64,000 nt of DNA from Vagococcus intermedius. Lineage in GTDB: Bacteria > Bacillota > Bacilli > Lactobacillales > Vagococcaceae. The notes under the pieces were generated by a model. That model saw only the letters and a list, made by a program, of their open reading frames with translations. It searched no databases and was not told where the DNA came from. This document shows, one piece after another, positions 62,444 through 64,000 of this stretch. The stretch covers positions 558,001-622,000 of the forward strand of contig NZ_CP110232.1 of assembly GCF_029144185.1 (NCBI RefSeq), read 5' to 3'. Made by a program: the position numbers and the translations under genes. The stretch's first letter is position 1; each line of letters opens with the position of its first letter.

Positions 62444-64000
62444 ATGAAAATAAAAGAAACATTACAACTTGGTAAGACAGGTTTTCCGATGCGTGGTAAT
62501 TTGCCTGTCAATGAAGAAAAATCTTTAAAAGAGTGGGAAGAACAAGCTATTTATGAACGCCGACAAAAATTAAATGAAGGCAAACCATCTTTTGTTTTAC
62601 ATGATGGACCACCATACGCTAATGGGAATATTCATCTTGGACATGCTTTGAATAAAATTAGCAAAGATATTATTATCCGTTCAAAATCAATGTCAGGTTT
62701 TAGAGCACCATATGTTCCTGGTTGGGATACACATGGTCTACCGATTGAGCAAGCCTTGACCAAAAAAGGAATTAAACGTAAAGAAATGTCACGTGCAGAC
62801 TATTTACGAAAATGTGAAGAATATGCGATGGAACAAGTTAACACTCAACGTGAAGATTTTAAACGATTAGAAGTTGCTGGAGAGTGGGATAATCCATATA
62901 TTACTTTACAAAAAGAATATGTGGCTGAACAAATTCGTGTGTTTGGTAAAATGGCCGAAAAAGGCTATATTTATAAAGGGTTAAAACCAATTTATTGGTC
63001 ACCTTCTAGTGAGTCTTCATTGGCAGAAGCAGAAATTGAGTATCAAGATGTAAAATCTGCTTCAATTTTTGTGGCTTTTCAAGTTAAAGATGGTAAAGGA
63101 TTATTAGATAATGATACATCATTCATTATCTGGACAACCACACCATGGACGTTACCTGCTAACTTAGGTATTTCTGTCAATTCTGAATATATTTACAATG
63201 TCATTGAAGCTGATGGACGCAAGTTTGTTGTGGCAAAAGAGTTATTAGAAAAAGTCACAGAACAAATTGGATGGGAAGATGTGACAGTTCTTTCAGAAAT
63301 TAAAGGAGCTGATATGGAATTAATGACAGCTCAACATCCTTTCTACGATCGTGATTCTTTAGTGATGGTTGGAGAGCATGTGACACTTGAGGCTGGGACA
63401 GGTTTGGTTCATACGGCACCAGGTCATGGTGATGATGACTATCAAGTAGGGAAAAAATATAATTTAGATATCTTATCTCCAGTTGACTCTAGAGGTTGTT
63501 ATACTGATGAAGCTCCTGGGTTTGAAGGTATTTTTTATGATAAAGCCAATCCAATGGTGACTGAGTTATTAGAAGAAAAAGGTGCTTTATTAAAATTAGA
63601 CTTCTTTACTCATAGTTATCCACATGATTGGAGAACTAAAAAACCAGTTATTTATCGTGCAACGGCACAGTGGTTCGCTTCGATTGATAAATTTAGAGAT
63701 AACGTTTTAGAGGAAGTTCAAAAAGTTGATTGGGTCTTACCATGGGGAGAAACAAGACTGTATAATATGGTTCGTGATCGTGGTGATTGGGTTATTTCTC
63801 GTCAACGCGCATGGGGCGTACCATTACCTATTTTCTACGCAGAAAATGAAGAACCAATTATGACTGTCGAAACAATTGAACATGTTGCTAAAATTTTTGA
63901 AAAAGAAGGAATTGATGTTTGGTATGAGCGTGATGCCAAAGAATTATTGCCAGAAGGTTTCACACACCCAGGTAGTCCAAATGGTATTTTCAAAACTGAG
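62444..64000 (+). CDS. ileS: isoleucyl-tRNA synthetase, partial (519 codons to window edge)
   Basis: The N-terminal part of IleS, class Ia. It starts [21 protein letters not shown] after GGGGAGAG. The HIGH motif is [15 protein letters not shown], followed by [13 protein letters not shown]. The editing domain CP1 is entered with [13 protein letters not shown] and [11 protein letters not shown]. The window ends within the Rossmann core before the KMSKS loop, so the 3' end is not seen. It is controlled by the T-box leader just upstream. No stop occurs in this frame up to the edge. Confidence 0.97.
   Translation, partial: MKIKETLQLGKTGFPMRGNLPVNEEKSLKEWEEQAIYERRQKLNEGKPSFVLHDGPPYANGNIHLGHALNKISKDIIIRSKSMSGFRAPYVPGWDTHGLPIEQALTKKGIKRKEMSRADYLRKCEEYAMEQVNTQREDFKRLEVAGEWDNPYITLQKEYVAEQIRVFGKMAEKGYIYKGLKPIYWSPSSESSLAEAEIEYQDVKSASIFVAFQVKDGKGLLDNDTSFIIWTTTPWTLPANLGISVNSEYIYNVIEADGRKFVVAKELLEKVTEQIGWEDVTVLSEIKGADMELMTAQHPFYDRDSLVMVGEHVTLEAGTGLVHTAPGHGDDDYQVGKKYNLDILSPVDSRGCYTDEAPGFEGIFYDKANPMVTELLEEKGALLKLDFFTHSYPHDWRTKKPVIYRATAQWFASIDKFRDNVLEEVQKVDWVLPWGETRLYNMVRDRGDWVISRQRAWGVPLPIFYAENEEPIMTVETIEHVAKIFEKEGIDVWYERDAKELLPEGFTHPGSPNGIFKTE

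Noticed and set aside
1-64000. Mobile elements or prophage
   Set aside because: No transposase, integrase, terminal inverted repeats or phage genes were found; the gene order is that of a conserved chromosome.

Overview
The window is a low-GC, gene-dense stretch of a Lactobacillales chromosome. Gene order and the small lineage-typical families (DUF1827, DUF3397, DUF4044, YkuJ/DUF1797) point to Enterococcaceae. A Vagococcus-like or Enterococcus-like organism is my best guess; this is inference, since no rRNA is present. I see no insertion sequence, prophage or CRISPR array. Most of the region is core housekeeping DNA, and the interest lies in regulatory leaders, small genes and a few accessory operons.

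Layout. 1-2140: a possible competence island. A DUF2922/DUF1659 pair and a ComX/SigH-like sigma factor lie on the minus strand, divergent from a ComK-like regulator. 2146-6446: rlmD, then recX-mutY (overlapping) and ntdP. 6645-9614: an AI-2E/PerM-type membrane protein and a CNNM/CBS transporter whose 3' end and terminator are tandemly triplicated. 9661-12858 (minus): recQ and a membrane-anchored beta-propeller protein. 13256-17574: prfC, DUF1827 and clpE, the last with a CtsR box. 17757-21524: a small orphan gene, ptsH-ptsI, an NAD-dependent beta-hydroxyacid dehydrogenase and a YkuJ-family gene. 21675-29429: sppA-RDD-TPR, tig, clpX, yihA(ysxC), a MazG-like gene and trmR. 29528-29601: tRNA-Arg(UCU) on the minus strand. 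29895-32896: a TetR regulator, the L21 leader with rplU-prp-rpmA, then a TetR-GNAT pair. 32979-36484: psiE, then an mtnK-mtnA-class II aldolase operon. 36640-45237: an M24 peptidase, Asp23/Gls24, nusB, folD, xseA-xseB, a polyprenyl synthase, tlyA, argR and recN. 45273-46430 (minus): corA and a 37-aa DUF4044 gene. 46683-62162: DUF3397 and the complete dcw cell-wall/division cluster (mraZ-rsmH-ftsL-pbp-mraY-murD-murG-ftsQ-ftsA-ftsZ-ylmE-sepF-yggT-ylmH-divIVA). 62170-64000: a T-box leader and the first 519 codons of ileS.

How the parts work together. The dcw cluster makes lipid II and assembles the divisome: FtsZ, FtsA and SepF form the ring, FtsL/FtsQ/PBP the septal synthase, and DivIVA marks poles and septum. 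tig, clpX and clpE are protein quality control. ptsH-ptsI energise sugar uptake. rplU-prp-rpmA make ribosomal L21/L27 plus the protease that trims L27. The mtnK-mtnA-aldolase operon looks like a DHAP shunt that salvages 5-methylthioribose or 5-deoxyribose. The competence-like island and the salvage operon are the most attractive targets for follow-up.

Start codons were moved from the longest possible frame to the position best supported by a ribosome binding site and family N-termini in many genes. No database search was run; all family calls are from motif recognition.
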